Below are positions 36,343 through 45,452 of a DNA stretch of 64,000 nt, piece by piece. Under the pieces are notes generated by a model, which did no database searches, was not told the origin of the DNA, and saw only the letters and a program-made list of their open reading frames with translations. The position numbers were made by a program, and so were the translations under genes. Each line of letters begins with the position of its first letter. Position 1 is the stretch's first letter. Source of the DNA: Betaproteobacteria bacterium (GTDB lineage Bacteria > Pseudomonadota > Gammaproteobacteria > Burkholderiales > Thiobacillaceae); the NCBI GenBank assembly GCA_016219425.1, contig JACRNB010000001.1, forward strand, positions 1-64,000, read 5' to 3'.

Positions 36343-36597
36343 ATGGCCACAATTACGTTCGATACATTGAAATTTGCCAATCGGCTTAAACACGCCGGGC
36401 TTAGCGATGCACAGGCGGAGGCCTTTGCCGAGGCGCAGAAAGAGGTGTTTGCAGAAGCCTTGGATACAGCGCTGGCCACAAAGCTTGATATTGCACGGCT
36501 TGAAGCCAAGCTTGATCACGAAACTGCGTTGCTCAAATGGATGATGGGTGTACTGCTTGCCATCGCCGTAGCTAATTTCGCCAAGCAGTTTTTCTAG
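36343..36597 (+). CDS. DUF1640-type coiled-coil membrane protein, copy 1
   Basis: An 84-residue protein with a helical N-terminus rich in Ala, Glu and Lys (a likely coiled coil, about 20-60) and one C-terminal membrane helix (WMMGVLLAIAVANFA). It resembles the DUF1640/CCDC90 family of unknown bacterial role. Two ATGs lie six bases apart; GAGGA is too close to the first, so I take the second (36343). The gene and its leader repeat at 36628-36922, so the two are tandem duplicates. Confidence 0.75.
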   Translation: MATITFDTLKFANRLKHAGLSDAQAEAFAEAQKEVFAEALDTALATKLDIARLEAKLDHETALLKWMMGVLLAIAVANFAKQFF

Positions 36598-36670
36598 CCC
36601 TGTCAGGGGGGCTGGATATCCAACGGCCGCAGCGCATTGTTAGACTCAAAGCCGCCAAGGAGAAATGTCC

Positions 36671-36922
36671 ATGACCACAATTACGTTCGACACGCTCAAA
36701 TTTGCCAACCGTCTCAAGGCGGCAGGAGTTCCGGCGCAGCAAGCGGAGGCGGAAGCGGAAGCGGAAGCCTTGGCTGACGCACTGTCTTCCTCGGATATCG
36801 CTACTCGTACTGATCTCATCGAACTCAAAACCGACATCATCAAGTGGATTGTCGGCATCGCCTTGGCTCAGATTGGATTGTTGGTGGGTATCCTCTTCAA
36901 ACTGCTGACGCTGGGGCATTAG
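36671..36922 (+). CDS. DUF1640-type coiled-coil membrane protein, copy 2
   Basis: An 83-residue paralogue of the preceding gene. The first 17 residues (TTITFDTLKFANRLK region) and about 50 bases of leader, starting TTGTTAGACTCA, are nearly the same. The middle carries an AEAEAEAEA run. The C-terminal membrane helix (WIVGIALAQIGLLVGILF) differs in sequence. The start again is taken at the second of two ATGs, with GGAG at the right distance. It ends 12 bases before comEA. Confidence 0.75.
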   Translation: MTTITFDTLKFANRLKAAGVPAQQAEAEAEAEALADALSSSDIATRTDLIELKTDIIKWIVGIALAQIGLLVGILFKLLTLGH

Positions 36923-36934
36923 CGTTCGTTTCTC

Positions 36935-37237
36935 GTGTATCGAACGGGTGTTGCACTTTGCTGCGTGTTGATATCAACCCCGCTCTACGCGCTGGATTTG
37001 AATCGGGCGACGCAGTCCGAGCTGGAGACGCTGAAAGGCGTCGGCCCGGTCAAGGCGCGGGCCATTGTGGAATACCGTCAAAGGCACGGCCCGTTCCGAA
37101 GGGTTGAGGATTTGGCGCGAGTGGATGGATTCAGTCGGCGAGCCGCGCAACTCTTGAAGTCGGATTTGACGCTTGCCACGGAGAAGAAGCCGCTGCATCC
37201 GGGTCAGCACAACCCGGACAAATCAACGGGACGTTAA
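36935..37237 (+). CDS. ComEA-like helix-hairpin-helix protein
   Basis: A 100-residue exported DNA-binding protein. A signal-like segment (about 1-19, ending PLYA) is followed by LDLNRATQSELETLKGVGPVKA, read here as a helix-hairpin-helix pair (about 20-78) of the ComEA type that binds DNA during natural transformation. The start is GTG 36935. The stop TAA overlaps the convergent peptidase stop within TTAA. Together with comF at 54810 it hints at natural competence, though comEC is not in the window. Confidence 0.85.
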   Translation: MYRTGVALCCVLISTPLYALDLNRATQSELETLKGVGPVKARAIVEYRQRHGPFRRVEDLARVDGFSRRAAQLLKSDLTLATEKKPLHPGQHNPDKSTGR

Positions 37238-38520
37238 TCCAGCTTGGCGAGGTTGCTGGAGCGCAACAACTCCAGCCGGGCCGTGTAGGGCTTGGCGTAG
37301 GCCGCAAAGTGCGGCTTGTAGCGACTGTCGAGCGGCAGACTGCTGGGCAGTTTCACTGTCAGAGGATTCTTCTGCGCGCCGTCGATGCGGAACTCGTAGT
37401 GCAGGTGCGGGCCGCTGGCCAGACCGGTGGCGCCGACATGGCCGATCACCTGGCCCTGGCTGACCCGCGCGCCGCGCTTGATGCCCTTGCCGAATTTCGA
37501 GAGATGGCCGTAGGCGGTGGAATAAGGCTTCTGATGGTTCAGCACCACCAGATTTCCGTATCCCCCCTGTCTGCCGACAAAGCTCACCACGGCATCCGCC
37601 ACCGCGCGCACTGGTGCGCCGGTCGGAGCCGCGTAGTCCACGCCCTTGTGCGAACGCCACAACTGCAAAACCGGGTGGAAACGTGAAGCCGTGAAGCCGG
37701 AAGAGATGCGGCTGAAGGGCATGGGCGACTTGAGGAAGGCGCGCCGCAGGCTCTCCCCGGAGCCGGAGTAATACCCCTCGCGTCCCTGCGGGTCTTTGAA
37801 ATACACCGCCTGATGCGACTTGCCGGCATTGGTGAACTCGGCGGCGATCAGGCGTCCGCTACGGATCATCTGACCCTCGTGATAGAAGGCCTCGTAGACC
37901 ACGGAGAAATGGTCACCCTTGCGCAGATCGCGGTGGAAATCGACATCGCCGGAGAAAATCTCGGCCAACTCCGAGGCGATGCGATCCGGCACATCGGCGG
38001 CATCGGTCGCCCCGTAGAGAGAACTCTGGATGGTCCCGGAACGCATGATGGGACGCATCTCGGGCTGGATGGCCTGCTCGCGGATGCGGAATTTCTCCTC
38101 GACGCGGTCGGCGGTCACCAGGGTGGTGTCGTTGGACAGGTAGCGCAGCAGCAGCAACCGCCCGCTGGAGGTGACGCGCGCCAGCACGGTGCGGCCTGGC
38201 GTCAGGCGCGACAGGGCCGGTGATTTACGCGCGGCTTCGAGCAGGGCCAGACGGTCTTCTTCCCTCACCCCGAGATTGGTCAGGAGGGCGCTCAAGGTCT
38301 GGCCGCGCAGCAGGCGTTCCTCGCGCCAGAAATCGAACGCGCCGCTGTCGGTGGGGTGCGCCTCCTCGATGGCGAGGTTCTCCACCACCGTTTCCACGCG
38401 CAGATTGGCCGTCGTTGTATCCGGCGCGATGCCGAATGCCGCCACCACGCCCAGGAACGGCACGGTGGCAATGGCGAGAAAAAGGGCCTTCCTGCGGGAG
38501 AGAAGCGCGGGGAGATTCAT
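37234..38520 (-). CDS. M23 family metallopeptidase (MepM-like)
   Basis: A 428-residue cell-wall endopeptidase. It has an N-terminal membrane anchor (about 12-32), a middle region with LLRGQTLSALLTNLGV that matches the OapA/LysM-like start of MepM proteins, and a C-terminal M23 domain with zinc ligands in RSHKGVDYAAP near 303 and GPHLHYEFRID near 381. It probably cuts peptide crosslinks to allow wall growth. I chose ATG 38520 (MNLPALLS); the longer reading has no anchor logic. It lies downstream of the efflux genes. Confidence 0.9.
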   Translation of the reverse strand: MNLPALLSRRKALFLAIATVPFLGVVAAFGIAPDTTTANLRVETVVENLAIEEAHPTDSGAFDFWREERLLRGQTLSALLTNLGVREEDRLALLEAARKSPALSRLTPGRTVLARVTSSGRLLLLRYLSNDTTLVTADRVEEKFRIREQAIQPEMRPIMRSGTIQSSLYGATDAADVPDRIASELAEIFSGDVDFHRDLRKGDHFSVVYEAFYHEGQMIRSGRLIAAEFTNAGKSHQAVYFKDPQGREGYYSGSGESLRRAFLKSPMPFSRISSGFTASRFHPVLQLWRSHKGVDYAAPTGAPVRAVADAVVSFVGRQGGYGNLVVLNHQKPYSTAYGHLSKFGKGIKRGARVSQGQVIGHVGATGLASGPHLHYEFRIDGAQKNPLTVKLPSSLPLDSRYKPHFAAYAKPYTARLELLRSSNLAKLD

Positions 38521-38590
38521 GAATGGCAACCAGGGGAATGCGCGCGAGGGTAGCACGGGCATTCGCGTCCGTGTTGCGCCGAATCGGCCC

Positions 38591-40129
38591 TCATTCCGCA
38601 CGCGTCCAGCCGCCGCCCAGCGCGCGGCTCAAGGATGCGGCGGCGGCGAGGCGGGCGCGTTGTGCGTCGATGCGCGCGGCCTCGGCCTGGAACTGGCTGC
38701 GCTCGGCGTCGAGCGCCTCCATGCGCCCCACCGAACCGGCCTCGAAGCGGCGGTTGGCGAGACGCGCCGCCTCGGCCAGGGCGGCGCTCCGGCGCGTCTC
38801 CGCCGCCAGCGTCTCGCGCGCCTGGCGATGCGCCGCCAGGGCGTCGAGCACCTCGCGGAAGGCCTGGCGCACGGCGCTCTCGTACTGGGCCGCGGCCTGC
38901 TCCTGGCGTGCGGAGACGGCCTGCAACGCCGCCTCGGTGCGACCGCCGTTGAACAGGGTCTGGGTCAGCGCCGCGCCCAGGCTCCACACCATGGCGCGCC
39001 CGGAGAACAGGTCGGACAGGGATTTGCTCTCGCTGCCCAGGCTGCCGGTGAGGCTGAGGCTGGGCCAGATCGCCTCGCCGGTCTCCTTGATGCGCGCCTG
39101 CGCCGCGACCAGGGCCGCTTCCGCCTGTTTCAGGTCGGGGCGGCGTTGCAGCAGTTGCGACGGCAGGCCTGCGGGGATCTCGGGCGGCGCCAGCGCGCCC
39201 AGTGCAGCGCTGCGTCCCAGACGCCCTTCCACCAGGGCGCGCGGCGAACGTCCGAGCAGGATGGCGACGGCGTTTTCCTGCTGGCGCACCTGCCCGGTGA
39301 GCTGCGCCAGGGCGGATTGCAGGGCGGCGGCCTCTGCTTCGGCCTGGCGCAATTCCAGTTCCGACGTCATCCCGGCCTGCTGCCGTTTGGCGATGAGGGC
39401 GACGGCGGCCTCGCGGTTGGCGAGGGTGTCTTGCGCCAGTTTCTCCTTCGCATCCAGCGCCAGCAGGGTGAACCAGGCCTGGGCCAGATTGTGGGTCAGG
39501 GTCAGGCGCACCACCTCGCGCGCATCGCGGCTGGAGAGCAGATCGGCCCGGGCCGCGCTCGCGCCGGCGGCGAGGCGTCCCCACAGGTCCACCTCGTAGG
39601 ACGCCTCGATGCCGAGGGCGTGGCTGTTGTAGATGGGGCTGCCGGCGATCACCGTGGAGCCGGCCTGGCTGCGGCGGTTGTGGCTGGTGGAGGCCGAGGC
39701 GGCGACGTAGGGCTGGTGCGCGCCGGTCACGGTTTGCAGCGCCGCCTCGCTTTCCAGCACGCGCGCGGCGGCCAGTTTCAGATCCTGGTTGTGCGCCAGG
39801 GCCTCGTCCATGAGGGCGTCCAGAGCGGGGTCATGGAAGGCCTTCCACCAGGTCGGCGTGAGTTCCGCCGCCGCGGTCTGCCCCGGCCAGGCGGCGGGGA
39901 GTTCCGGCTTGGGGTGGAGGATTTCCGGGAGGGTGACGCAGCCGGCGAGGGTCAGGCAGGCGAGCAGAACCAAGGGGGCGCGCGAGCGTGGCTTCCCCCT
40001 TTGTAAAAGGGGGACTGAGGGGGATTTGGCGACGGTAGCCAAGCGGCCCGGCTCAGAAATCCCCCCTGCCCCCCTTTTCCAAAGGGGGGAAAAATATGCG
40101 GCGATGCGCGAGGCCAGGGTTTTATTCAT
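38591..40129 (-). CDS. NodT-type outer-membrane efflux lipoprotein with in-frame insert
   Basis: A 512-residue TolC-like channel. Two outer-membrane-efflux repeats follow the lipobox (LTLAGC near 58). Residues about 13-46 (SPLWKRGAGG to LLQRGK) are encoded by a dispersed palindromic repeat (about 39989-40090) also found at 37-137. The insert lies between a normal signal start (MNKTLASRIAAYF) and the hydrophobic core (APLVLLACLTLAGC), so it lengthens the charged part of the signal peptide. I chose ATG 40129, overlapping the RND gene end by 8 bp; ATG 40141 is possible. It should form the outer part of the pump encoded next to it. Confidence 0.88.
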   Translation of the reverse strand: MNKTLASRIAAYFSPLWKRGAGGISEPGRLATVAKSPSVPLLQRGKPRSRAPLVLLACLTLAGCVTLPEILHPKPELPAAWPGQTAAAELTPTWWKAFHDPALDALMDEALAHNQDLKLAAARVLESEAALQTVTGAHQPYVAASASTSHNRRSQAGSTVIAGSPIYNSHALGIEASYEVDLWGRLAAGASAARADLLSSRDAREVVRLTLTHNLAQAWFTLLALDAKEKLAQDTLANREAAVALIAKRQQAGMTSELELRQAEAEAAALQSALAQLTGQVRQQENAVAILLGRSPRALVEGRLGRSAALGALAPPEIPAGLPSQLLQRRPDLKQAEAALVAAQARIKETGEAIWPSLSLTGSLGSESKSLSDLFSGRAMVWSLGAALTQTLFNGGRTEAALQAVSARQEQAAAQYESAVRQAFREVLDALAAHRQARETLAAETRRSAALAEAARLANRRFEAGSVGRMEALDAERSQFQAEAARIDAQRARLAAAASLSRALGGGWTRAE

Positions 40130-43100
40130 GGTTATCCCCATGCAGCGCCGCGCCGTGATACCGGATCGGCCCCGGAAACACCCGCCGCACGATCAGATAC
40201 AGCACCGGCACGAAGAACACCGCCAGCACCGTGGCGGCGATCATGCCGCCCAGCACGCCGGTGCCGATGGCGTGGCGGCTGGAGGCGCCCGCGCCGCTGG
40301 AGAAGGCCAGCGGCAGCACGCCGAACATGAAGGCGATGGAGGTCATGACGATGGGGCGGAAACGCAGGCGGCAGGCCTCGGTCACCGCCTCCAGGGTGGC
40401 GTGGCCCTGCGCCTCCAGTTGGCGTGCGAATTCCACGATCAGGATCGAGTTCTTGGCCGAGAGGCCGATGATGGTGATGAAACCCACCTTGAAATACACA
40501 TCGTTGGGCAGGTCGCGCAGGGTCACCGCGAGCACCGCGCCGAACACCCCCAGCGGCACCACCAGGAGCACCGCCAGCGGCACGCTCCAGCTTTCGTACA
40601 AGGCCGCCAGGCACATGAACACGACGATGATGGAAAGCGCGAACAGGATCGGCGCCTGCGCCCCGGAGAGTTTTTCCTCATACGACGTGGCGGACCACTC
40701 GAAACCCAGCCCCGGCGGCAGTTTCGCCGCGATCTCCTGCATCGCCTGCATGGCCTCGCCGGTGCTGTGGCCGGGCGCGGGAGAGCCTGCGATCTTGGTG
40801 GCGGGCACGCCGTTGTAGCGGTCCAGCTTGGGCGCGCCCACCTGCCAGCGCGGCGTGGCGATCTCGGACAGGGGAACCATGCCCCCGCGCGCGGTGCGCA
40901 CGCGCAGGTTCAGGAGCGCCTCCGGCGTGGCGCGCGCGCCGGCGTCCAACTGCATCACCACGCGCAGCACACGCCCCTCGCGGATGAAGTCGTTGACGTA
41001 GGCCGAACCCAGCGCCACGCCCAGGGTCTGGTTGAGTTCCGCCATGTGGATGCCCAGGGCGCTGGCCTTGAGGCGGTCGATGTCCAGCAGCAACTGGGTG
41101 GCGGGTTCCTTGCCCTCCGGGCGCACCCCGGCCAGACGCGCATCCTGGCTCGCCATCCCCAGCACCAGGTTGCGCGCCTCCATGAGTTTTTCCCGGCCCA
41201 CACCGCCGCGATCCTGCAAGCGGAAGTCGAACCCGCCCACCGCCGCCAGTTCCGGGATGGGCGGCGGGTTGAGGGCGAAGATCAAGGCCTGTTTGATCGG
41301 GAACAGGGCCATGTTGGCGCGCTGCACGATCTTGAGCGCGTGCTGGTCGGCGCTGGTGCGCTCGTCCCAATCCTTGAAGCGCACGAAGGCGATGGCCGCA
41401 TCCTGGCCCTTGCCGAAGAAGGAGAAGCCGGCCACGCCCACCACCTTGGCCACCTCTTTCTGCTTCAGGTAGTACTGCTCCATCTGCGCCAGCACCTCCA
41501 CCGTGCGTTCCTGTGTCGCCCCCGAGGGCAGTTGCACGATGCTGATGAGATAGCCCTGATCCTCATCCGGCAGAAAGCCGGTGGGCAGGCGCAGGAGCAG
41601 GAACACGGTGACGCCGAACAGCGCCAGGAACAGGAAGAACATGCGCAGGGGCCGCTTCACCACCCCCAGCACGCGCCCCATGTAGCCGTCGGTGACGCGC
41701 TCGAAGAAACGGTGGAACCAGCCGAACAGCCCGCGCTGATGGTGCAGCGCCTCCTGCGACAGGTTGCGGAACAGGGTGGCGCACAGGGCCGGGGTGAGCG
41801 AGATGGCCATGAGCGCGGAGAACAGCATGGTGATGACCATGGTCACCGAAAACTGGCGGTAAATGGCCCCCACCGAGCCGCTGAAGAAGGCCATGGGGAT
41901 GAACACCGCCGACAGCACCACGGTGATCCCGACAATCGCGCCGAAGATCTGGCCCATGGCCTTGGAGGTGGCCTCGCGCGCCGCCAGCCCCTCGCGCGAC
42001 ATGATGCGTTCCACGTTCTCCACCACGACGATGGCGTCATCCACGACGATGCCGATGGCCAGCACCATGGCGAACAGCGACAGCACGTTGATCGAATACC
42101 CCAGCAGATAGATGCCCACCAGCGTCCCCACCAGCGACACCGGCACCACCACGGCGGGGATCAGCGCCGCGCGCAGCTTGCCCAGAAACACCCACATCAC
42201 CAGAAACACCAGGGCAAAGGCCTCGGCCAGGGTCTTCACTACCTCGCGGATGGAGATCTCGACGAAGCGCGAGGTGTCATACGGCACATCCCAACTCACC
42301 CCCTTGGGGAAATGCAGCGCCAGTTCCGTCATGCGCGCCTTCACCGCGCGCGCCGTCTCCAGGGCGTTGCTGCCGGGGGCGAGCTTGATGCCGACGGCGG
42401 CGGTGGGGCGGCCATTCAGGCGCGCCTTGACGGTGTAGTCCTGCGCCCCGAGTTCCACCCGCGCCACGTCCTTCAGGCGCACCGAAGCGCCGGTGGCGTC
42501 AGTGCGCAGGAGGATGGCGCCGAACTGCTCCGGCGTCGCCAGCCGCCCTTGCGTCACCACGGTGGCCGCCAGTTCCTGCCCCTTCACCGCCGGCAGTTGG
42601 CCCAACTCGCCGGTCGCCAGTTGCACGTTCTGCGCCTGCACCGCCGCCAGCGCCTCGCCCGGCGTCATGTTGAAGCTCGCGAGCTTGAGCGGGTCGAGCC
42701 AGATGCGCATGGCGTATTCCGTGCCGAACAGGGTGGCGTCGCCCACGCCCTGCACCTGGCGCACGTTGTTCAGCACATTGGCGGCGGTGAACGCGCCCAG
42801 GTCGATGGCGTCGCGGCTTTGATCGGACGAGTACACCGTGATGAACATGAGGAAGTTGCGCCGCGCCTTGGCCACGGTGATGCCCTGCCGCCGCACCTCT
42901 TCCGGCAGGCGCGCCTCCACCCGCTTGATGCGGTTTTGCGTCTCCACCGAGGCGATATCGAGATTGGCGCCGGTGGCGAAGGTGAGGGTCATGGTCAGCG
43001 CCCCGTTGGCGTCGCTGTTCGACTCCATGTAGAGGAGCTGCTCGATGCCGTTCATCTCCTGTTCGATCAGGGTGGTGACGCTGTCCTCCACCACCTGCGC

Positions 43101-43262
43101 CGACGCGCCGGGATACACCGCCGTGACCTGGAGCGCGGGCGGCGCCACCTCCGGGTACTGCGACACCGGCAGCTTGGGAAACACCAGGATGCCGGCCAGG
43201 AGGATCGCCAGGGCGATGACCCAGGCGAAGATGGGACGGTCGATGAAGAAACGCGGCAACAT
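40122..43262 (-). CDS. RND efflux transporter, HAE1 (AcrB/MexB) type
   Basis: A 1046-residue inner-membrane proton-drug antiporter with twelve membrane helices. The start FFIDRPIFAWVIALAI and the intramembrane aspartate pair in GIVVDDAIVVVENVER near 405 are diagnostic. The second half has GLSAKNSILIVEFA near 935. Pumps of this kind need a periplasmic adaptor, normally encoded just upstream, but here upstream are a palindromic repeat and tRNA-Leu, and no adaptor gene is in the window. The outer-membrane lipoprotein gene follows with an 8-bp overlap. Confidence 0.94.
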   Translation of the reverse strand: MLPRFFIDRPIFAWVIALAILLAGILVFPKLPVSQYPEVAPPALQVTAVYPGASAQVVEDSVTTLIEQEMNGIEQLLYMESNSDANGALTMTLTFATGANLDIASVETQNRIKRVEARLPEEVRRQGITVAKARRNFLMFITVYSSDQSRDAIDLGAFTAANVLNNVRQVQGVGDATLFGTEYAMRIWLDPLKLASFNMTPGEALAAVQAQNVQLATGELGQLPAVKGQELAATVVTQGRLATPEQFGAILLRTDATGASVRLKDVARVELGAQDYTVKARLNGRPTAAVGIKLAPGSNALETARAVKARMTELALHFPKGVSWDVPYDTSRFVEISIREVVKTLAEAFALVFLVMWVFLGKLRAALIPAVVVPVSLVGTLVGIYLLGYSINVLSLFAMVLAIGIVVDDAIVVVENVERIMSREGLAAREATSKAMGQIFGAIVGITVVLSAVFIPMAFFSGSVGAIYRQFSVTMVITMLFSALMAISLTPALCATLFRNLSQEALHHQRGLFGWFHRFFERVTDGYMGRVLGVVKRPLRMFFLFLALFGVTVFLLLRLPTGFLPDEDQGYLISIVQLPSGATQERTVEVLAQMEQYYLKQKEVAKVVGVAGFSFFGKGQDAAIAFVRFKDWDERTSADQHALKIVQRANMALFPIKQALIFALNPPPIPELAAVGGFDFRLQDRGGVGREKLMEARNLVLGMASQDARLAGVRPEGKEPATQLLLDIDRLKASALGIHMAELNQTLGVALGSAYVNDFIREGRVLRVVMQLDAGARATPEALLNLRVRTARGGMVPLSEIATPRWQVGAPKLDRYNGVPATKIAGSPAPGHSTGEAMQAMQEIAAKLPPGLGFEWSATSYEEKLSGAQAPILFALSIIVVFMCLAALYESWSVPLAVLLVVPLGVFGAVLAVTLRDLPNDVYFKVGFITIIGLSAKNSILIVEFARQLEAQGHATLEAVTEACRLRFRPIVMTSIAFMFGVLPLAFSSGAGASSRHAIGTGVLGGMIAATVLAVFFVPVLYLIVRRVFPGPIRYHGAALHGDNHE

Positions 43263-43276
43263 GGGGGATCAGAACC

Positions 43277-43349
43277 TGTAGGAGCCCGGCTGTGCCGGGC
43301 GATTAGCCGTATGCCCAGGTCGGAGCGTCCGGCACAGCCGATCTCCTAC
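43277..43349. repeat. Palindromic repeat, family A copy 2
   Basis: The left arm (43277-43301) matches the 29381-29405 arm over 25 bases; the right arm (about 43328-43349) has several changes. It fills the gap between the RND gene and tRNA-Leu. Confidence 0.8.
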
Positions 43350-43434
43350 TGGTGCGAAAGGGGGGACTCGAACCCCCACGCCCGAAGGCGCTGGAACCTA
43401 AATCCAGTGCGTCTACCAATTCCGCCACTCTCGC
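43350..43434 (-). tRNA. tRNA-Leu (anticodon TAG)
   Basis: An 85-base leucine tRNA with a long variable arm. The anticodon stem CTGGA/TCCAG holds the loop TTTAGGT (anticodon TAG). The T arm GGGGG-TTCGAGT-CCCCC, the acceptor GCGAGAG/CTTTCGC and an encoded CCA are intact. It begins 15 bases after the trpC stop and may be processed from a trpC transcript. Confidence 0.96.
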
Positions 43435-43449
43435 AGGTGGGGCGCGATT

Positions 43450-44250
43450 TTACTGCCCGCCCGGAGCGAACAGGCGCGCCAATTCCGCGCCGGGGTCCGT
43501 TGCGCGCATGAAGGCCTCGCCCACCAGGAAGGCGTTCACGCCGTGCGCGCGCATTCGCGCCACGTCCGCCGGAACGAGGATGCCGCTCTCCGTCACCACG
43601 ATGCGCTCCGGGCCGATGCCGGGCAGCAGACCCAGCGTGGTGTCGAGCGAGGTCTCGAAGGTGCGCAGATTGCGGTTGTTGACGCCCTGGAGCGGGGTGG
43701 TCAGATGCAGCGCCGTATCCAGCTCCTCGGCGTTGTGGCTTTCCACCAGCACCGCCATGCCCAGCTCAAACGCCAGCGCCTCCAGTTCCTGCATCTGCGT
43801 CCGCGCAAGGGCGGCGACGATGAGCAGGATGCAGTCCGCCCCCATGGCCCGCGCCTCGTACACCTGATACGGGTCGATCATGAAATCCTTGCGCAGCACC
43901 GGCAGGGCGCAGGCGGCGCGCGCGGCGTGCAGGTACTCGGGAGCGCCCTGGAAGTAGTCGCGGTCGGTCAGCACCGAGAGACAGGCCGCACCGCCCTGTT
44001 CATAACTGGCCGCGATCTCGGCGGGCCGGAAATCGGCGCGGATCACGCCCTTGCTCGGGCTGGCCTTCTTGATCTCGGCGATCACGGCGGGCTGACCGGC
44101 GGCGATGCGGGCGCGCATCGCCGCCACGAAATCGCGCGCCGGCGGCGCCCAGGCGGCAGCCTCGCGCACCACCTCCAGCGGCTCGCGCTGGCGCGCGGCG
44201 GCGATCTCATCGCGTTTGGTGGCGAGGATTTTTTCCAGGATGTCGGACAT
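43450..44250 (-). CDS. trpC: Indole-3-glycerol phosphate synthase
   Basis: A 266-residue beta/alpha barrel that closes the indole ring in tryptophan synthesis. [16 protein letters not shown] near 54-69, [20 protein letters not shown] near 118 and the phosphate-binding VTESGIL near 219 are all present. In many relatives it follows trpG and trpD; here it stands apart from other trp genes, between a palindromic repeat and tRNA-Leu. Confidence 0.96.
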   Translation of the reverse strand: MSDILEKILATKRDEIAAARQREPLEVVREAAAWAPPARDFVAAMRARIAAGQPAVIAEIKKASPSKGVIRADFRPAEIAASYEQGGAACLSVLTDRDYFQGAPEYLHAARAACALPVLRKDFMIDPYQVYEARAMGADCILLIVAALARTQMQELEALAFELGMAVLVESHNAEELDTALHLTTPLQGVNNRNLRTFETSLDTTLGLLPGIGPERIVVTESGILVPADVARMRAHGVNAFLVGEAFMRATDPGAELARLFAPGGQ

Positions 44251-44273
44251 GGCAAAGACTCGTTAACGAGGTG

Positions 44274-44322
44274 GGTGCGAATTCATTCGCACGATGGGGT
44301 GTGCGAATGAATTCGCACCTAC
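44274..44322. repeat. Palindromic repeat, family C copy 2
   Basis: The arms GGTGCGAATTCATTCGCAC (44274-44292) and its exact inverse (44301-44319) flank an 8-base loop. It is the second copy of the hairpin at 13338-13396 and lies between alr and trpC, overlapping the end of alr. Confidence 0.88.
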
Positions 44323-45389
44323 GTTTCTTCCACCCGCACCCGCGGCGCCAGGGCGGTGAGGAGTTCATAACCGATGGTGCCGGCGGCGGCGGCGACGCGC
44401 TCCACCGGCAGGCTCGCGCCCCACAGCTCCACCGGGCTGCCGACATGGGCGGCGGGCGCGTGGGCGAGGTCCACGCACAGCATGTCCATGGACACGCGGC
44501 CCGCCAGGCGGCAAACGTGGCCCGCCACCACCACCGGCGTACCGTTGGGAGCGTGGCGCGGGTAGCCGTCGGCATAGCCGCAGGCGACCACGCCCACATT
44601 CATGTCCCGCTCCGCCACGAAGGTCGCGCCGTAGCCCACCGCCTCGCCGCGTTTCACGCGCTGCACGGCGATCAGGCGCGATTCCAGCGTCATGGCCGGG
44701 AGCAGGCCCAGGTCCGGGCCGTCCGCATCGGCGAACGGGGAACAGCCGTAGAGCAGGATGCCGGGGCGCACCCAATCGCCGTGCGTGGCGGGGTGGCGCA
44801 GGATGGCGGCGGAGTTGGCCAAAGTGACCGGCGCACCGGCCTGCGCCGCCAGCGGTGCGAAACGCGCAAGCTGCGCCGCCACGCTGGCGGCGGATTCATC
44901 GGCGCTGGCGAAGTGGGTCATCAGGGTACTGCCCGCCACCGCGGGGATCTCGCGCAGGCGCGCCAGCGCCTCGGCGGCGCGCGCGGGCGGCAGGCCCAGG
45001 CGGTTCATGCCGGTGTTGACCTTGAGCAGCACATCGAGCCGGTGTTCCAGGTGCGTGCGCGCAAGCAGTTCCACCTGATCCGCCCGGTGCAGCACCGGGC
45101 GCAGGTGCAGGCGCGCCATCTCCGGCAGTTCGTCCACCGAGAAAAAGCCTTCGAGCAGGACGATGGGGTGGGTGTAGCCCTCCTTGCGCAGCAGCGCCGC
45201 CTCGTCCAGGGTGAGCACGGCGTAGCCGTCGGTGGCGCGCAGGGCGCGGGCCGCGCGCAACAGCCCGTGCCCGTAGCCGTTGGCCTTGATCACCGAGAGC
45301 ACGCGCGCCCCCGGCGCGGCGCGGCGCGCCACGCCCAGGTTGTGCGCCAGGGCGGCGGTGTCGATGCGGGCGATGAGGGGACGGGACAT
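44319..45389 (-). CDS. alr: Alanine racemase
   Basis: A 356-residue PLP enzyme that supplies D-alanine for peptidoglycan. The PLP lysine lies in VIKANGYGHG near 34, the catalytic tyrosine in VGYGATFV near 254, and the C-terminal beta domain has RVSMDMLCVD near 302. I chose ATG 45389 (MSRPLIARIDT), which begins at the barrel; the longer reading enters dnaB. It closes the rpsF-dnaB-alr block. Confidence 0.95.
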   Translation of the reverse strand: MSRPLIARIDTAALAHNLGVARRAAPGARVLSVIKANGYGHGLLRAARALRATDGYAVLTLDEAALLRKEGYTHPIVLLEGFFSVDELPEMARLHLRPVLHRADQVELLARTHLEHRLDVLLKVNTGMNRLGLPPARAAEALARLREIPAVAGSTLMTHFASADESAASVAAQLARFAPLAAQAGAPVTLANSAAILRHPATHGDWVRPGILLYGCSPFADADGPDLGLLPAMTLESRLIAVQRVKRGEAVGYGATFVAERDMNVGVVACGYADGYPRHAPNGTPVVVAGHVCRLAGRVSMDMLCVDLAHAPAAHVGSPVELWGASLPVERVAAAAGTIGYELLTALAPRVRVEET

Positions 45390-45399
45390 GGGGTGAAAT

Positions 45400-45452
45400 G
45401 TAGCGCCGGCATCCTGCCGGCTTGTGAAATGCCGGCAGGATGCCGGCGCTAC
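45400..45452. repeat. Palindromic repeat, family B copy 2, containing the dnaB stop
   Basis: Exact 22-base arms (45400-45421 and 45431-45452) around GCCGGCATCCTGCCGGC. The last codon of dnaB is read into the repeat and the TAG stop (45449-45451) is part of its right arm. Confidence 0.88.

Noticed and set aside
39789-43511. A 1240-codon open frame on the plus strand opposite the RND gene
   Set aside because: It is antisense to a well-conserved transporter, rich in His, Gln and Arg as expected for the reverse of GC-rich coding DNA, and shows no domain.
43352-43867. Plus-strand frame starting MRKGGLEPPRPKALEP
   Set aside because: It reads the reverse of tRNA-Leu and then the reverse of trpC.
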